Assembly (NCBI RefSeq): GCF_965219715.1
Contig: NZ_OZ244785.1
Location: forward strand, 1,922,001-1,986,000
Origin: Bacterioplanoides sp965219715
GTDB taxonomy: Bacteria > Pseudomonadota > Gammaproteobacteria > Pseudomonadales > Oceanobacteraceae
Length of the DNA stretch: 64,000 nucleotides
Direction of reading: 5' to 3'
Positions within the stretch are counted from its first letter, which is position 1. Each line of letters opens with the position of its first letter. This document shows, one piece after another, positions 8,672-17,856 of this stretch. Position numbers and translations under genes: made by a program. Under the pieces are notes generated by a model. It searched no databases and was not told the origin of the DNA. It saw only the letters and a list, made by a program, of their open reading frames with translations.

Positions 8672-9265
8672 ATGAATATCACAGCAAATCAACAAAATGC
8701 CGACCTGGTCTGGGACTTACAGAAGTTAACCCAGCATCAGCGCGCCATGAATTTCGTTAAACAGTTTGAAAACCGCCTGTGTGTGTTCTCTGGTTCTGTT
8801 AAACAGCTGTATACCAACTACAGTATCTTTTTCCCGGAAGAAGCTAACCGCCAAATGGTTATCCTGCCGGACCCATATGCTTTCCACGATACTTTCAGCC
8901 ATCTGAGCGCTGACGCTGTTCAGGCGACTGGGCTGCATGTTATCCCTGGTAACCTGATCGGTAAGCAGGGTTTGTATCTGGTGATTTCCCACAAGAATAA
9001 GAACGTACGCTCTGTGCCTATCCCATTCCAGGAAGGTATGCGTCAGATTCTGCGTCGTTCAAACAGTGACGATCCATTCCTGCCAGTACTGATGAAAGGT
9101 GATTTACGAGAGTTCAACGACAAGCTGCCTTGTCTGCACCTGAACCGTTTGCGTCTGAAAGAGCTGAAATCGTTATCCAGCCTGGAACGTGAAGGTATTC
9201 GTACGGTGATCACTGATAAGCTGATGGCTCTGTATCAGGAATCGACCGCACTGAATCTGGCTTGA
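8672..9265 (+). CDS. uncharacterised 197-residue cytoplasmic protein
   Basis: I do not recognise a family. There is no signal peptide, membrane segment or cysteine cluster, and the sequence is mixed alpha/beta in character with a basic central segment (around residues 105-130, ending EGMRQILRRSNSD). Codon use is rich in CTG, CGT and GGT like the neighbouring leuS and nrdA, which suggests a native and well-expressed gene and not a recent import. A clear purine-rich ribosome site (GGAAGGGGTGGA) precedes the ATG. It stands alone after the holA operon, with its own candidate promoter and a perfect palindrome overlapping the stop codon. Function cannot be assigned from the sequence. Confidence 0.7.
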   Translation: MNITANQQNADLVWDLQKLTQHQRAMNFVKQFENRLCVFSGSVKQLYTNYSIFFPEEANRQMVILPDPYAFHDTFSHLSADAVQATGLHVIPGNLIGKQGLYLVISHKNKNVRSVPIPFQEGMRQILRRSNSDDPFLPVLMKGDLREFNDKLPCLHLNRLRLKELKSLSSLEREGIRTVITDKLMALYQESTALNLA

Positions 9266-9277
9266 TCATCAAGCCAG
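9257..9277. terminator. perfect palindrome at the convergent gene ends
   Basis: CTGGCTTGAT and ATCAAGCCAG flank a single C, a 10-bp perfect hairpin over the stop codon of the 197-residue gene, facing the 3' end of the convergent epimerase-like gene at 9307. No long T-run follows on either strand, so it may act as an RNA 3'-end stabiliser and not a classical terminator. Confidence 0.4.
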
Positions 9278-9306
9278 ACACTCTCCCCCCAATTAATGAG
9301 CCGCCT

Positions 9307-10143
9307 CTAGCTCTGAGTCGACTCATCCACCCGGTAGTAACGCTTCAATAATCGACCAACACTCTGGCGCCATGCCTTTTCTTTGATACCAAAGGTGTGG
9401 AACAACAACGTGTTGTCAGAACAAACACTCCATAATTCCGGCATCATCCCACCTTCCTGAGATTTCAGCTCCAGCTGCGACAGATCTTCAAACTGCCCGG
9501 CCTGCGCCAGAATCACTTCGGCAAAGGCATAAGCTGAGACAGGCTCAACACCACTGAAGTGGTAAGTGCCAAACAAGTCATCGCTGCACACCACCTGACG
9601 AATCATCGCCAGAATCACATCCGCAACGTCATCGGCTGGAGTTGGGTCAAACAGTCGTTGCATATCAACATCAAGCTGTTGCTGCTGACGGGCATGCGCC
9701 AACAACTGACTGGAGAAATCGTCCCCCTGCAATGACAACAGTTGTCCTGCCCGCAGGATGACATACTGCTCGCTCTGACGGGCCTGCTCTTCAAGCTTCA
9801 ATAATGCCTGAGCCAACTCTCCTTCTGCGAACTCAGTCGATGCTTCGGTAACGACGGAATCAGCTCGGTACGGAAATACCATCAGTGAGGAAAGCAATAC
9901 CACACAAGCGTCTATTTCCCGCGCCCGCTCCAGCCAGTAAGCAGCATGATCAATGCTGTCGTTCTGAAGCGCAGGAACAATCACAAAGAAAGGACGTCCG
10001 CCCGGCGTTACCGGCAGCTTGTCGCGGCTCTCCAGTGCGATGCTTTTATACATCAGCCCCTGGCCACTCAGACTGCGCGCCAGGTACTGGCCTACAGGCT
10101 GTTCGGCGCCAATTACAAATGTCTGAAAACTGCTGCTAGTCAC
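9307..10143 (-). CDS. NAD(P)-dependent sugar epimerase/reductase-like (RmlD-type SDR) protein
   Basis: Resembles the extended short-chain dehydrogenases that bind a nucleotide sugar. A Rossmann-like opening (FVIGAEQPVGQYLARSL) follows the start. The middle carries the VVLLSSLMVFPYRAD strand, where catalytic serine and tyrosine are expected. A later segment (FDPTPADDVADVILAMI) matches the conserved aspartate-rich stretch of RmlD-like proteins, and YHFSGVEPVSAYAFAEVIL resembles the substrate-domain YH[FY]sg motif. The classical GxxGxxG is degenerate (GAEQPVG), so cofactor binding is uncertain. The GTG at 10143 is preferred because AGAGTGGAT lies at good distance upstream; an ATG at 10194 would add 17 residues without a ribosome site. 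It diverges from the cyclase at 10258. Substrate unknown. Confidence 0.7.
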   Translation of the reverse strand: MTSSSFQTFVIGAEQPVGQYLARSLSGQGLMYKSIALESRDKLPVTPGGRPFFVIVPALQNDSIDHAAYWLERAREIDACVVLLSSLMVFPYRADSVVTEASTEFAEGELAQALLKLEEQARQSEQYVILRAGQLLSLQGDDFSSQLLAHARQQQQLDVDMQRLFDPTPADDVADVILAMIRQVVCSDDLFGTYHFSGVEPVSAYAFAEVILAQAGQFEDLSQLELKSQEGGMMPELWSVCSDNTLLFHTFGIKEKAWRQSVGRLLKRYYRVDESTQS

Positions 10144-10257
10144 TGTTGATATCCACTCTGTTGCTATTGCTGTGAACCATAAACCAGGCGCCAAGTCAGG
10201 GTCAATGTCAGAAATGCCGTCTATACTGGCTCTGAGAACATCAGTTAACGCGCGTTT

Positions 10258-12078
10258 ATGTCACTTCCCTCCCGACTCATTCTGTTGCTTGCACTTGTGG
10301 CCAGCGGAGCATTCGCAGCCAGCTTATTACCATCCGGTGACTGGCCAAACAAACACGATTCGGTATTTGCTGAGGTATTTCATTCAAGCCAAAACCTCAA
10401 TCTGCAACAAACGCTGCAACTCCCGGAAGACGCCTGGCAACAAATTGATGCTAAGGGCATCAACTTTGGCTTCAGCGAACACACTTTCTGGTTTCGGCTC
10501 AACATTAAAGATCTGGCATTGGATCGCGCGGATGACTGGATGCTGGAGCTGAAATACCCGCTGCTCGATCAACTCTCTTTATTTGTTGTCGCCCAGGATC
10601 AAGCTCAACAAACGTTTGTAACCGGAAACAATCTGCCGTTTGCCAGCAGGCCGGTAGCCGTCCCTGAGTTTGTTTTTCCTCTCAGTGGTCTGCAGCAAGC
10701 TGACTGGATCTATATCAAGGTAAAATCCGATAGCTCAATTCAGCTGCCCATCAGCCTCTACAAAGAAAACAGCTACTGGCAGCAACGACTGGCTTTTGTC
10801 ACTTTTGATGCTGCTTTCTATGCTGTTCTGGCGTCAATGGTGATTTATAACCTGCTGATTTACGCCTTCTCCCGCGACAGTATTTTCCTGATCTATTCGA
10901 TCACGATTGGCTCATTTGCCTTATTAATGGCGTCCATGCATGGCTGGACATTTGCGTTGCTGTGGCCCAACGCCCCTGCGCTGAACGATCGGATGCTGTT
11001 ACTCTCCCTGGCTGCAACAGCCAGCTGTATGGCTTATTTCGGCATCACTTTTTTACGCCTGAAAAATCTGAGCCGGAAAACCTACCGCATATTTATCGCC
11101 TACATCTCACTGGCAATCATCGCTGCCATTGCTTCATTTTTTGTACCTTATCCCTGGATGATACGGGCTCTGGCGGCTTTGGCCGTCGTGATGAGTCTGT
11201 CGGCCCTGGTTAATGGCGCTTATCTCTGGCATACCACACGCTCACGTGATGTGCTGCTGTTCTTTCTGGCCTTCAGCCTGCTGATTTTTGGCTTCCTGAT
11301 TTATTCACTGCAAAAGTTTGGCGTCGTCCCGGTTACCTTACTGACCGAACATGCCATTGAAATCGGCAGTATGGCCCAGGTTATCCTGCTGGCATTGAGT
11401 CTGGCCGAGCGCCATAACCGCGAGCGTCATGCACTGATGGCAGCACAGGATGTGATTATTAATATGCAGCGTGAAGCCAATGAAGTGCTGGATCAGAAGG
11501 TGAAAGAACGAACGCAAGATCTGGAAAAGGTTAACCACCGCTTACAACAGGAGTCGACCACAGACGCACTAACGCAGATACGTAATCGGCGCTGCTTTGA
11601 TCAGCAGTTCTATACTCTGTTTCATGACGCTTACCGGGAGAAAACACCGCTTTCGTTGCTACTCATCGATATCGACCACTTTAAACAATTCAATGACAAC
11701 CACGGCCATCAGATCGGTGATCTGGTTTTACAGAAAGTAGCAACCACACTGGATAAAGTGATTAAACGGCCGATGGACGAGGTATATCGTTACGGTGGTG
11801 AAGAATTTGCGACCTTATTGCCGGATACGCCCGACGATGGCGCTGCACTCATTGCCGAGCAATTGCGACAACAGGTTGAGCGTCTGATCGTCCGTGATGG
11901 TAATAAAGAGCTGTCAGTCACCATCAGTATTGGTTTTCACTCTCAGGTTCCAACCGACCCGGAACAACTGCATCAACATTATGATTTAGCCGATCAGGCC
12001 CTGTATCTGGCCAAACACGATGGCAGAAATTGTGTTCGCGGCAGTCACAGCTTAATGCCATCAGAGGAGCTGGGATAA
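10258..12078 (+). CDS. membrane diguanylate cyclase with 7TMR-DISM sensor
   Basis: Makes cyclic di-GMP from two GTP in response to an extracytoplasmic signal. 606 residues. A signal-like N-terminus is followed by a periplasmic beta-rich 7TMR-DISM extracellular domain (about 35-170) with the typical FWFRLNIKD element. Seven hydrophobic segments follow (about 185-385), then a coiled-coil linker (about 395-440) and a GGDEF domain. The active site reads GGEEF (513-517). An inhibitory RxxD site (R504-D507, RPMD) sits exactly five residues before it, so product feedback inhibition should work. The gene stands alone, divergent from the epimerase-like gene and convergent with a small unknown gene seven bases past its stop. 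Confidence 0.9.
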   Translation: MSLPSRLILLLALVASGAFAASLLPSGDWPNKHDSVFAEVFHSSQNLNLQQTLQLPEDAWQQIDAKGINFGFSEHTFWFRLNIKDLALDRADDWMLELKYPLLDQLSLFVVAQDQAQQTFVTGNNLPFASRPVAVPEFVFPLSGLQQADWIYIKVKSDSSIQLPISLYKENSYWQQRLAFVTFDAAFYAVLASMVIYNLLIYAFSRDSIFLIYSITIGSFALLMASMHGWTFALLWPNAPALNDRMLLLSLAATASCMAYFGITFLRLKNLSRKTYRIFIAYISLAIIAAIASFFVPYPWMIRALAALAVVMSLSALVNGAYLWHTTRSRDVLLFFLAFSLLIFGFLIYSLQKFGVVPVTLLTEHAIEIGSMAQVILLALSLAERHNRERHALMAAQDVIINMQREANEVLDQKVKERTQDLEKVNHRLQQESTTDALTQIRNRRCFDQQFYTLFHDAYREKTPLSLLLIDIDHFKQFNDNHGHQIGDLVLQKVATTLDKVIKRPMDEVYRYGGEEFATLLPDTPDDGAALIAEQLRQQVERLIVRDGNKELSVTISIGFHSQVPTDPEQLHQHYDLADQALYLAKHDGRNCVRGSHSLMPSEELG

Positions 12079-12084
12079 CCAGTT

Positions 12085-12459
12085 TTAACCCAGCGGCAGA
12101 CGCAGAATTTCGTTACGATTAGCTAACGCATCCTGCTTAGAGGGGAACATCTGGATATCATTCAGAGTAATCAACAACACCCGTTCTGAGCTCAGGCCGA
12201 CATAGCCAGCACGGTGCTCCTGCAAATAACAGCCATTTTCAAGGCTCAGCTGAAACTCGGATGGAATCACGACACTACCGTGCAGGCCATTGCCTAACTC
12301 ATCAGCAACATCTTCAATACGGCCGAACAAAGCCAGTGCGTCATCGCTGATAGCCAGCACCTGGCCGTTAATCAGTTGCGCCAGATCGGCTTGCTTTCCT
12401 GAAGCCAGTTTTCCCTGTTCGACGCTCTGAATCAGATCTGAGCTGTTTTCAATTAACAT
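12085..12459 (-). CDS. uncharacterised 124-residue protein
   Basis: Function not recognised. The ATG at 12459 is preferred over an upstream in-frame TTG four codons earlier. The protein is acidic and has no signal peptide or membrane segment. It contains the motifs LAISDDALALFGRIEDVAD and ERVLLITLNDIQMFPS, suggesting a small alpha/beta fold. It is transcribed toward the diguanylate cyclase gene, with only six bases between the two stop codons, and shares its upstream region with the divergent peroxiredoxin-glutaredoxin gene. Confidence 0.6.
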   Translation of the reverse strand: MLIENSSDLIQSVEQGKLASGKQADLAQLINGQVLAISDDALALFGRIEDVADELGNGLHGSVVIPSEFQLSLENGCYLQEHRAGYVGLSSERVLLITLNDIQMFPSKQDALANRNEILRLPLG

Positions 12460-12550
12460 TTTGATACCCAATCGATTTGAGCGGCGGATTATACCCTTAG
12501 TGCCTCGTTGGCGGAATCCGGGTTAGAATCATAGATAGCTATTTTCTTAA

Positions 12551-12618
12551 AAACCCATCGAATTAATTTATTTTACCAATACACAAACTATCAACCATAC
12601 TAAACCCATCAAATTAAT
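12551..12618 (+). repeat. direct repeat pair upstream of the peroxiredoxin-glutaredoxin gene
   Basis: The 17-base motif AAACCCATCGAATTAAT at 12551-12567 recurs with one change at 12602-12618, 51 bases apart centre to centre, in the AT-rich leader just before the ribosome site of the gene at 12648. It could bind a regulator twice on the same DNA face, or be leftover duplication. Confidence 0.45.
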
Positions 12619-12647
12619 CACATGGATTTACTCCCGAGGAAAACAGC

Positions 12648-13385
12648 ATGTCAGCATTAGAAAATAAAGAAGGCCAAACCGTCCCATCCGTTAGCTGGCC
12701 AACCCGCTCTGGTGACGATTGGCTTACGGTAACCAGCGATGAAATCTTCAAAGGAAAAACGGTTGTCGTGTTTTCCTTGCCCGGTGCATTCACTCCAACC
12801 TGCTCAAGCACACACCTGCCACGTTACAACGAATTGGCCAAAGTGTTTGCGGCCAATGGCGTTGATGAAATTGTCTGCGTCAGTGTTAACGATACGTTCG
12901 TGATGAATGCCTGGGCAGCTGACCAGGAGTCTGAAAACATTCGTATGATTCCTGATGGTAATGGCGACTTCACTGACGGCATGGGTATGTTGGTTGATAA
13001 AGCAGAGCTTGGATTCGGCAAACGCAGCTGGCGCTATAGCATGCTGGTGAAGGATGGGGTTGTCGAAAAAATGTTTATCGAACCACAAAAGCCAGGTGAC
13101 CCGTTTGAAGTATCGGACGCCGATACGATGCTGAACTACATCAACGCAAATGCTGAGTTGCCGCAGTCCGTATCCATCATTACCAAACCAGGCTGCCCAT
13201 TCTGCGCCAAAGCCAAAGATGACCTGAAAGCTGCCGGTCTGGAGTACGAAGAACTGTTGATGGGTCGTGATGCGAGCATCACGTCACTGCGCGCGATGAC
13301 AGGTCGTGAGACCGTACCTCAGGTATTTATCGCCGGACAACACATCGGCGGCAGCGAGGAGTTAGCCGCTCACCTCGCGAAGTAA
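12648..13385 (+). CDS. peroxiredoxin-glutaredoxin hybrid (PGdx)
   Basis: Glutathione-dependent peroxidase that carries its own reductant domain, as in Haemophilus PGdx. Residues 1-165 form a Prx5-type peroxiredoxin with the peroxidatic motif PGAFTPTC, where C52 attacks peroxide. Residues about 172-245 form a glutaredoxin with the CPFC motif (C183, C186) and the TVPQVFI and GGSEEL elements that hold glutathione. 245 residues in total, normal for the hybrid. The start is supported by GAGGAAAA upstream of the ATG. A direct-repeat pair lies in the leader; I could not fit a convincing OxyR site. It is convergent with the following diguanylate cyclase gene. Confidence 0.93.
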   Translation: MSALENKEGQTVPSVSWPTRSGDDWLTVTSDEIFKGKTVVVFSLPGAFTPTCSSTHLPRYNELAKVFAANGVDEIVCVSVNDTFVMNAWAADQESENIRMIPDGNGDFTDGMGMLVDKAELGFGKRSWRYSMLVKDGVVEKMFIEPQKPGDPFEVSDADTMLNYINANAELPQSVSIITKPGCPFCAKAKDDLKAAGLEYEELLMGRDASITSLRAMTGRETVPQVFIAGQHIGGSEELAAHLAK

Positions 13386-13391
13386 TTGACC

Positions 13392-14492
13392 TCAGGAGAT
13401 GGTTTCCGTGAATAACGGCATCTCCACCGGTTCCATTTTGACCCGGTTGCGACCGGCACGCTTTGCTTCGTAAAGCAGCCGGTCGGCGCGGTTAAGTAAC
13501 TCTTCACAATCTTCCCCGGGATGGAATTGGGCAACACCAATTGAAACAGTAAGGGGAATATTCACTTCCGAAAACCCTTTCTCAGTCACTCTGACACGAA
13601 TACGATCCAACACCCGACCAGCATCTTCCAGCGCCAAACCACTGAGCAGCAGCACAAACTCTTCACCACCGTAACGCGCCGCCAGATCCACTTCACGAAT
13701 CGACATTTTTAACTGCAATGAAAGTTCCGCCAGGACCTGATCACCGATGCGGTGACCATGAACATCATTAATCTGTTTAAAGTGATCAATATCGACAAAC
13801 GCCAACACAAATGGCAGCCCTTCGCGATTGGCTAAGGCTCGCTGTTTTTCCAGCGTACGAATCAGATAACGGCGGTTGTACAACCCCGTCAGCTCATCGG
13901 TAATCGCCAGTTCTTCAATCCGTGCCATAGCACGGCGTAACTCGCTGTTTTTGCGCTTATAGGCATCCCGCAAAATGGTAAATTCACGACCGATAACGGT
14001 GTACGCCATAATGCAGGCAAGAAAGGTAATACCAAGAAAAGCCTCCAACTCAGGAATCCACAAGCCACCACCACTGTGCTGCAGATACAGCACCACACCG
14101 GTGTAACAACTCATAGCGAACAGACAAATTCCAAGATATTCCTTCCAGCTCAGGCGAAATACACCAAACGGCATTACCGCCAGGTAGGCCAGCATCAATA
14201 CCGGGCGCAGCTCTTTGGCATACAGCAGCATCACGGAGATATACAGGATACTCCAGAGCATAAAAGGTAAAGTGAGGCTGGGGTCAGAAAAGCGTCGGCT
14301 GCGGCCGCTGATTACCCAATAGAGCATCAGCAGGTGGACACTCCAGTAGCTGCAGAAGATCACCACCAGCTGCGCAAACGTCAACTGAGTGAGCTGCAGA
14401 AAATAACCCAACAATAACAACAGGCTGAATATGGCTGAAGCTGCCGTAGCCAAACCATGGCGACGGGTTATGTCTTTATGAAGCTGTCCCAC
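13392..14492 (-). CDS. membrane diguanylate cyclase
   Basis: Cyclic di-GMP synthase. 366 residues with an N-terminal membrane domain of about six hydrophobic segments (residues 15-170), a short coiled coil (about 172-195) and a GGDEF domain from about 197. The active site is GGEEF at 275-279, and the inhibitory site REVD (R266-D269) lies five residues earlier, so it is predicted active and feedback-controlled. The substrate-binding segment ITDELTGLYNRRYL is intact. No known extracellular sensor domain is present, so the signal is unknown. Six bases separate its stop from that of the convergent peroxiredoxin hybrid. It is the second such enzyme in the window, with a different membrane module from the first. 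Confidence 0.9.
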   Translation of the reverse strand: MGQLHKDITRRHGLATAASAIFSLLLLLGYFLQLTQLTFAQLVVIFCSYWSVHLLMLYWVISGRSRRFSDPSLTLPFMLWSILYISVMLLYAKELRPVLMLAYLAVMPFGVFRLSWKEYLGICLFAMSCYTGVVLYLQHSGGGLWIPELEAFLGITFLACIMAYTVIGREFTILRDAYKRKNSELRRAMARIEELAITDELTGLYNRRYLIRTLEKQRALANREGLPFVLAFVDIDHFKQINDVHGHRIGDQVLAELSLQLKMSIREVDLAARYGGEEFVLLLSGLALEDAGRVLDRIRVRVTEKGFSEVNIPLTVSIGVAQFHPGEDCEELLNRADRLLYEAKRAGRNRVKMEPVEMPLFTETIS

Positions 14493-14575
14493 GAGTGCAT
14501 CCCATGCATAAGAACAAGCCGCCGATTATAGTGATTAAAAACTATACGGCTATGTCATATTACGTAAAGTTACCA

Positions 14576-14606
14576 AACTCCAGATTGTCATTACCAATCC
14601 GGAGTT
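14576..14606 (-). terminator. candidate terminator after glpK
   Basis: On the minus strand an 11-bp stem, AACTCCGGATT paired with AATCTGGAGTT (one G-U pair), closes a 9-base loop about 35 bases past the glpK stop. The T-run after it is weak, so termination may be partial or depend on Rho. Confidence 0.4.
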
Positions 14607-14639
14607 GGTGTTTATTCAATATGACTAATATCCGTATTT

Positions 14640-16124
14640 TTACTGCTGCGTACGCACCCGGTTGATCGCTTCCTGCCAACCGCGATACAAGCGCTCACGA
14701 GTGTCATCGTCCAGTTGCTGAGCAAACTCCTGTTCGTGTACCCATAAGGTTGCGACGTCTTCCAGGCTGTCAAAGATACCCACCTGTAAACCTGCCAGGA
14801 ATGCAGCGCCCAAAGCCGTTGTTTCAGTTACTTGCGGGCGGGTAATGTTCAGCGCCAGAGTGTCTGACAGGAATTGCATCAGCCAGGAATTCACCACCAT
14901 ACCGCCGTCGACTCTCAGCTCGGCGGGTTTTACCCCATCTTTTGCCATCGCCTCTAACAGGTCACGGGTCTGATAACACACGGCCTGCAAACCCGCGGTC
15001 ACAATTTCTTTAATGCCGGTATCCCGGGTTAAGCCCATGATGGCGCCTTTCGCTTGTGGATCCCAGTAAGGAGCACCAAGACCAGCAAAAGCAGGCACCA
15101 TATAAACCGGGTTGTCGTAACCGGTTTGTTCCGCCAGAGGCTGAGTCTCTTTGGCATTATCAATCAACTGCAGGCCGTCACGAATCCACTGAATCGTGGC
15201 ACCCGCCATAAAGATTGAGCCTTCCAGGGCGTAGGTGGTTTTACCATCGATACGATAGCCCACTGTCGTTAACAAACGACTGGTTGACTGCAGCGCCTGC
15301 TCGCCGGTATTCATCACCATAAAGCATCCGGTGCCATACGTGCTTTTCGCCATTCCTGGCTTGAAGCAGGCCTGACCAATTAACGCTGCCTGCTGGTCTC
15401 CGGCAATACCACCAATGGTAATTTCAGCGCCAAACAACGCTTGCTGTGTTTTACCGAAATCCGCTGCGCTGTCTTTCACTTCCGGCAATATCGCTTTTGG
15501 CACCCGGAACAATTCGAGCAGCTCGTCATCCCACTGCTGGTTGTGGATATCGAACACCAGCGTTCTTGACGCATTGGTTGCATCTGTCGCATGGCTTTTA
15601 CCACCGGTCAGTTGCCACAATAAATAAGTGTCGACGGTACCGAATGCCAGTTCACCTTTTTCGGCACGCTCTCTGGCGCCATCGACGTGATCAAGAATCC
15701 AGGCAATTTTACTGGCCGAAAAATACGGATCGAGCAATAAGCCGGTTTTTGCAGCGACTTTGTCTTCCAGGCCCTGATCTTTTAACGCCTGACATTGCTC
15801 TGCAGTACGGCGGTCCTGCCAGACAATTGCCGGATATATCGGTTCACCGCTGGCACGATCCCATACCAGTGTGGTTTCGCGTTGGTTGGTGATGCCAATT
15901 GCAGCAATCTCTGAAGCATCACAGCCAAGCTCACTGATCGCGCTTTGGGCACTGGAGAGCGTGGTTTGCCAGATTTCAGCCGGGTTATGTTCAACCCAAC
16001 CTGGTTGTGGAAAGTGCTGAGTAAATTCCTGTTGACCAGTGGCCAGAATTTCACCTTTATCGGAGAAAATAATTGCGCGGGAGCTGGTTGTACCCTGATC
16101 CAGGCTCAGTAAATAACGTGGCAT
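14640..16124 (-). CDS. glpK: glycerol kinase
   Basis: Phosphorylates glycerol to sn-glycerol 3-phosphate with ATP in the cytoplasm. 494 residues, the usual length, from the ATG at 16124, which gives the family-standard opening YLLSLDQGTTSSRAI and has AGGAA nine bases upstream; an upstream in-frame start would add a 25-residue tail without family support. FGGY-kinase signatures are visible: the phosphate-1 loop DQGTTSSR near the N-terminus, NQRETT, and the C-terminal DGGMVVNSWLMQF segment. No glpF transporter or glpD dehydrogenase accompanies it, which is unusual since they are often linked. It diverges from the aer-like gene. Confidence 0.96.
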   Translation of the reverse strand: MPRYLLSLDQGTTSSRAIIFSDKGEILATGQQEFTQHFPQPGWVEHNPAEIWQTTLSSAQSAISELGCDASEIAAIGITNQRETTLVWDRASGEPIYPAIVWQDRRTAEQCQALKDQGLEDKVAAKTGLLLDPYFSASKIAWILDHVDGARERAEKGELAFGTVDTYLLWQLTGGKSHATDATNASRTLVFDIHNQQWDDELLELFRVPKAILPEVKDSAADFGKTQQALFGAEITIGGIAGDQQAALIGQACFKPGMAKSTYGTGCFMVMNTGEQALQSTSRLLTTVGYRIDGKTTYALEGSIFMAGATIQWIRDGLQLIDNAKETQPLAEQTGYDNPVYMVPAFAGLGAPYWDPQAKGAIMGLTRDTGIKEIVTAGLQAVCYQTRDLLEAMAKDGVKPAELRVDGGMVVNSWLMQFLSDTLALNITRPQVTETTALGAAFLAGLQVGIFDSLEDVATLWVHEQEFAQQLDDDTRERLYRGWQEAINRVRTQQ

Positions 16125-16265
16125 GAGTATGTTCCTGTTTATTTTGATTCGAATGTTACTGCTAAGCCTTTGAGCAACCAAGTTTTTCTGTATGCTCAAC
16201 TCCTGTTCAGGAAAAAACCGCTAATTCAGCTATATTAGTTAGCAGTATATTTTTTGAGCAAAAGC

Positions 16266-17816
16266 ATGCGAAATAACCAACCAATTACTCAACAAGCAGT
16301 GCAGTTAAAAGATGGCTGCCACCTGGTGTCTTCCACTAATCTGAAAGGCGTCATTACTCACTGTAATCGCCACTTTGTCGATATCAGCGGTTTCTCCAGT
16401 GACGAGTTAATTGGCAGCCCTCACAACCTCGTGCGTCATCCGGATATGCCACCCGCCGCCTTCGATGACATGTGGAATACGCTGAAAGATGGCCGCCACT
16501 GGATTGGCATTGTCAAAAACCGTTGTAAAAATGGTGATCACTACTGGGTTGATGCTTATGTGACACCGCTTTACGACCAGGGAAAGGTCGTTGGTTATGA
16601 ATCTGTGCGGGTTAAGCCTTCAGCGCAACAAGTAGAACGTGCCGAGATAGCTTACCGCCGGATTAATCAGGGAAAAGCGCCTATTCCCAGCAGTTCGAAC
16701 ATTAAACCTTATGCCATGCTATATGCTCCCTGGCTGCTGGTCCTGGCAGCTCTGATCATTGGCTCCGCCGGGCCTTTGATAACGGCCCTGGCTTTTGTGG
16801 CCAGCCTGTTTTCGCTCTGGTTAAGCCGCTTTCAAATGAACAGTATCAGTGAGAAAGCACGTCGGGTTGCCGACACCCGCCTGATGACCTGGATTTATAC
16901 CGGTCGAACCGATGTCTGTGGTGACATTGAATTTGCCTTGCATACCATGGACCGCCGCTTACAAACGGTACTGGTCAGAGTCGCCGACAACACCGAACGG
17001 CTACAAGCGGCTACCAGTAATACGGTAAAACTGTCGAGTGACACCCTGAGCCGGGTGAAACAGCAACACACCTATACCGTCGAAGTTGAACGTACCAGTC
17101 AGGAAATACAGACTGCTGCCGACAAGCTGGCTGAAAACAATCAGCAATCCAGTGATGCCAGCAACACGGCTTCTTCCACCGCTCAACGCGGCCAGAATAA
17201 TATCAACGATATGATGAACCAAACCGGAACACTTCAGCAGGAGTTAAAAACTACTGCCAGTGCCATTGAAGATCTGGCTGAAGAAACCCTGGCGGTTAAT
17301 CGTTTTCTGCAAGCGATCAGCGATATTGCCGAGCAGACCAACCTGCTGGCATTAAACGCAGCGATCGAAGCGGCGCGCGCTGGCGAACAAGGCCGGGGGT
17401 TCGCCGTTGTTGCCGATGAAGTACGCACCCTGGCACAGCGTGCTCAGGAATCTGCCGGCGAAATTCAGACCATCGTTAACGGCCTTAACCAACACAGTGA
17501 ACACGCAGTTAAGGCGATGAAGAAAGGCCAGGAATCAACCGCTCAGACGCTGGCCAACGCCCAGCAAGTTACCGAGGTCTTTTCGACCATTAACAATGAA
17601 TTGGCCGATATTCAGCAAATTGCCGGTGCCAATAGCGTGGCGGTTGATCAGCAGAATTCAGCGGCTAATGATATTTCTCAACATTTGTTACAACTGGAAG
17701 GGCTGTCGGACGAAGCTGAAAAGCTGGCGCAAGACATGAATGGCCATTGTGATGAGCTGTCTTCACTGATGGAAGAACAAAGTAATATTATTCGCCGCTT
17801 CCAACAGGGGTTATGA
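16266..17816 (+). CDS. aer: PAS-domain chemoreceptor, Aer-like aerotaxis transducer
   Basis: Membrane-anchored signal transducer that probably senses redox state through an FAD-binding PAS domain and steers swimming. The ATG at 16266 gives MRNNQPITQ, the usual Aer opening; an in-frame TTG four codons upstream is less likely. PAS domain about 1-120 with the HPDMPPAAFDDMW and YWVDAYVTPL elements, then two close membrane segments (about 148-190), a HAMP-like stretch, and the MCP signalling hairpin whose tip reads IAEQTNLLALNAAIEAARAG. 516 residues. It belongs to no chemotaxis operon, which is typical for Aer; it would signal through one of the two downstream arrays. Cofactor binding is inferred from the family. 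Confidence 0.88.
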   Translation: MRNNQPITQQAVQLKDGCHLVSSTNLKGVITHCNRHFVDISGFSSDELIGSPHNLVRHPDMPPAAFDDMWNTLKDGRHWIGIVKNRCKNGDHYWVDAYVTPLYDQGKVVGYESVRVKPSAQQVERAEIAYRRINQGKAPIPSSSNIKPYAMLYAPWLLVLAALIIGSAGPLITALAFVASLFSLWLSRFQMNSISEKARRVADTRLMTWIYTGRTDVCGDIEFALHTMDRRLQTVLVRVADNTERLQAATSNTVKLSSDTLSRVKQQHTYTVEVERTSQEIQTAADKLAENNQQSSDASNTASSTAQRGQNNINDMMNQTGTLQQELKTTASAIEDLAEETLAVNRFLQAISDIAEQTNLLALNAAIEAARAGEQGRGFAVVADEVRTLAQRAQESAGEIQTIVNGLNQHSEHAVKAMKKGQESTAQTLANAQQVTEVFSTINNELADIQQIAGANSVAVDQQNSAANDISQHLLQLEGLSDEAEKLAQDMNGHCDELSSLMEEQSNIIRRFQQGL

Positions 17817-17856
17817 AGGAATAACATATAAAGCTGGAAAAAGCTGAGAGTTACTC

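Noticed and set aside
12531..12549. OxyR-like ATAG/CTAT elements before the peroxiredoxin-glutaredoxin gene
   Set aside because: The half-sites do not have the required seven-base spacing; the match is a chance ATAGCTAT palindrome.
16254..16266. TTG start for the Aer-like receptor
   Set aside because: The ATG at 16266 gives the family-typical MRNNQPITQ N-terminus.
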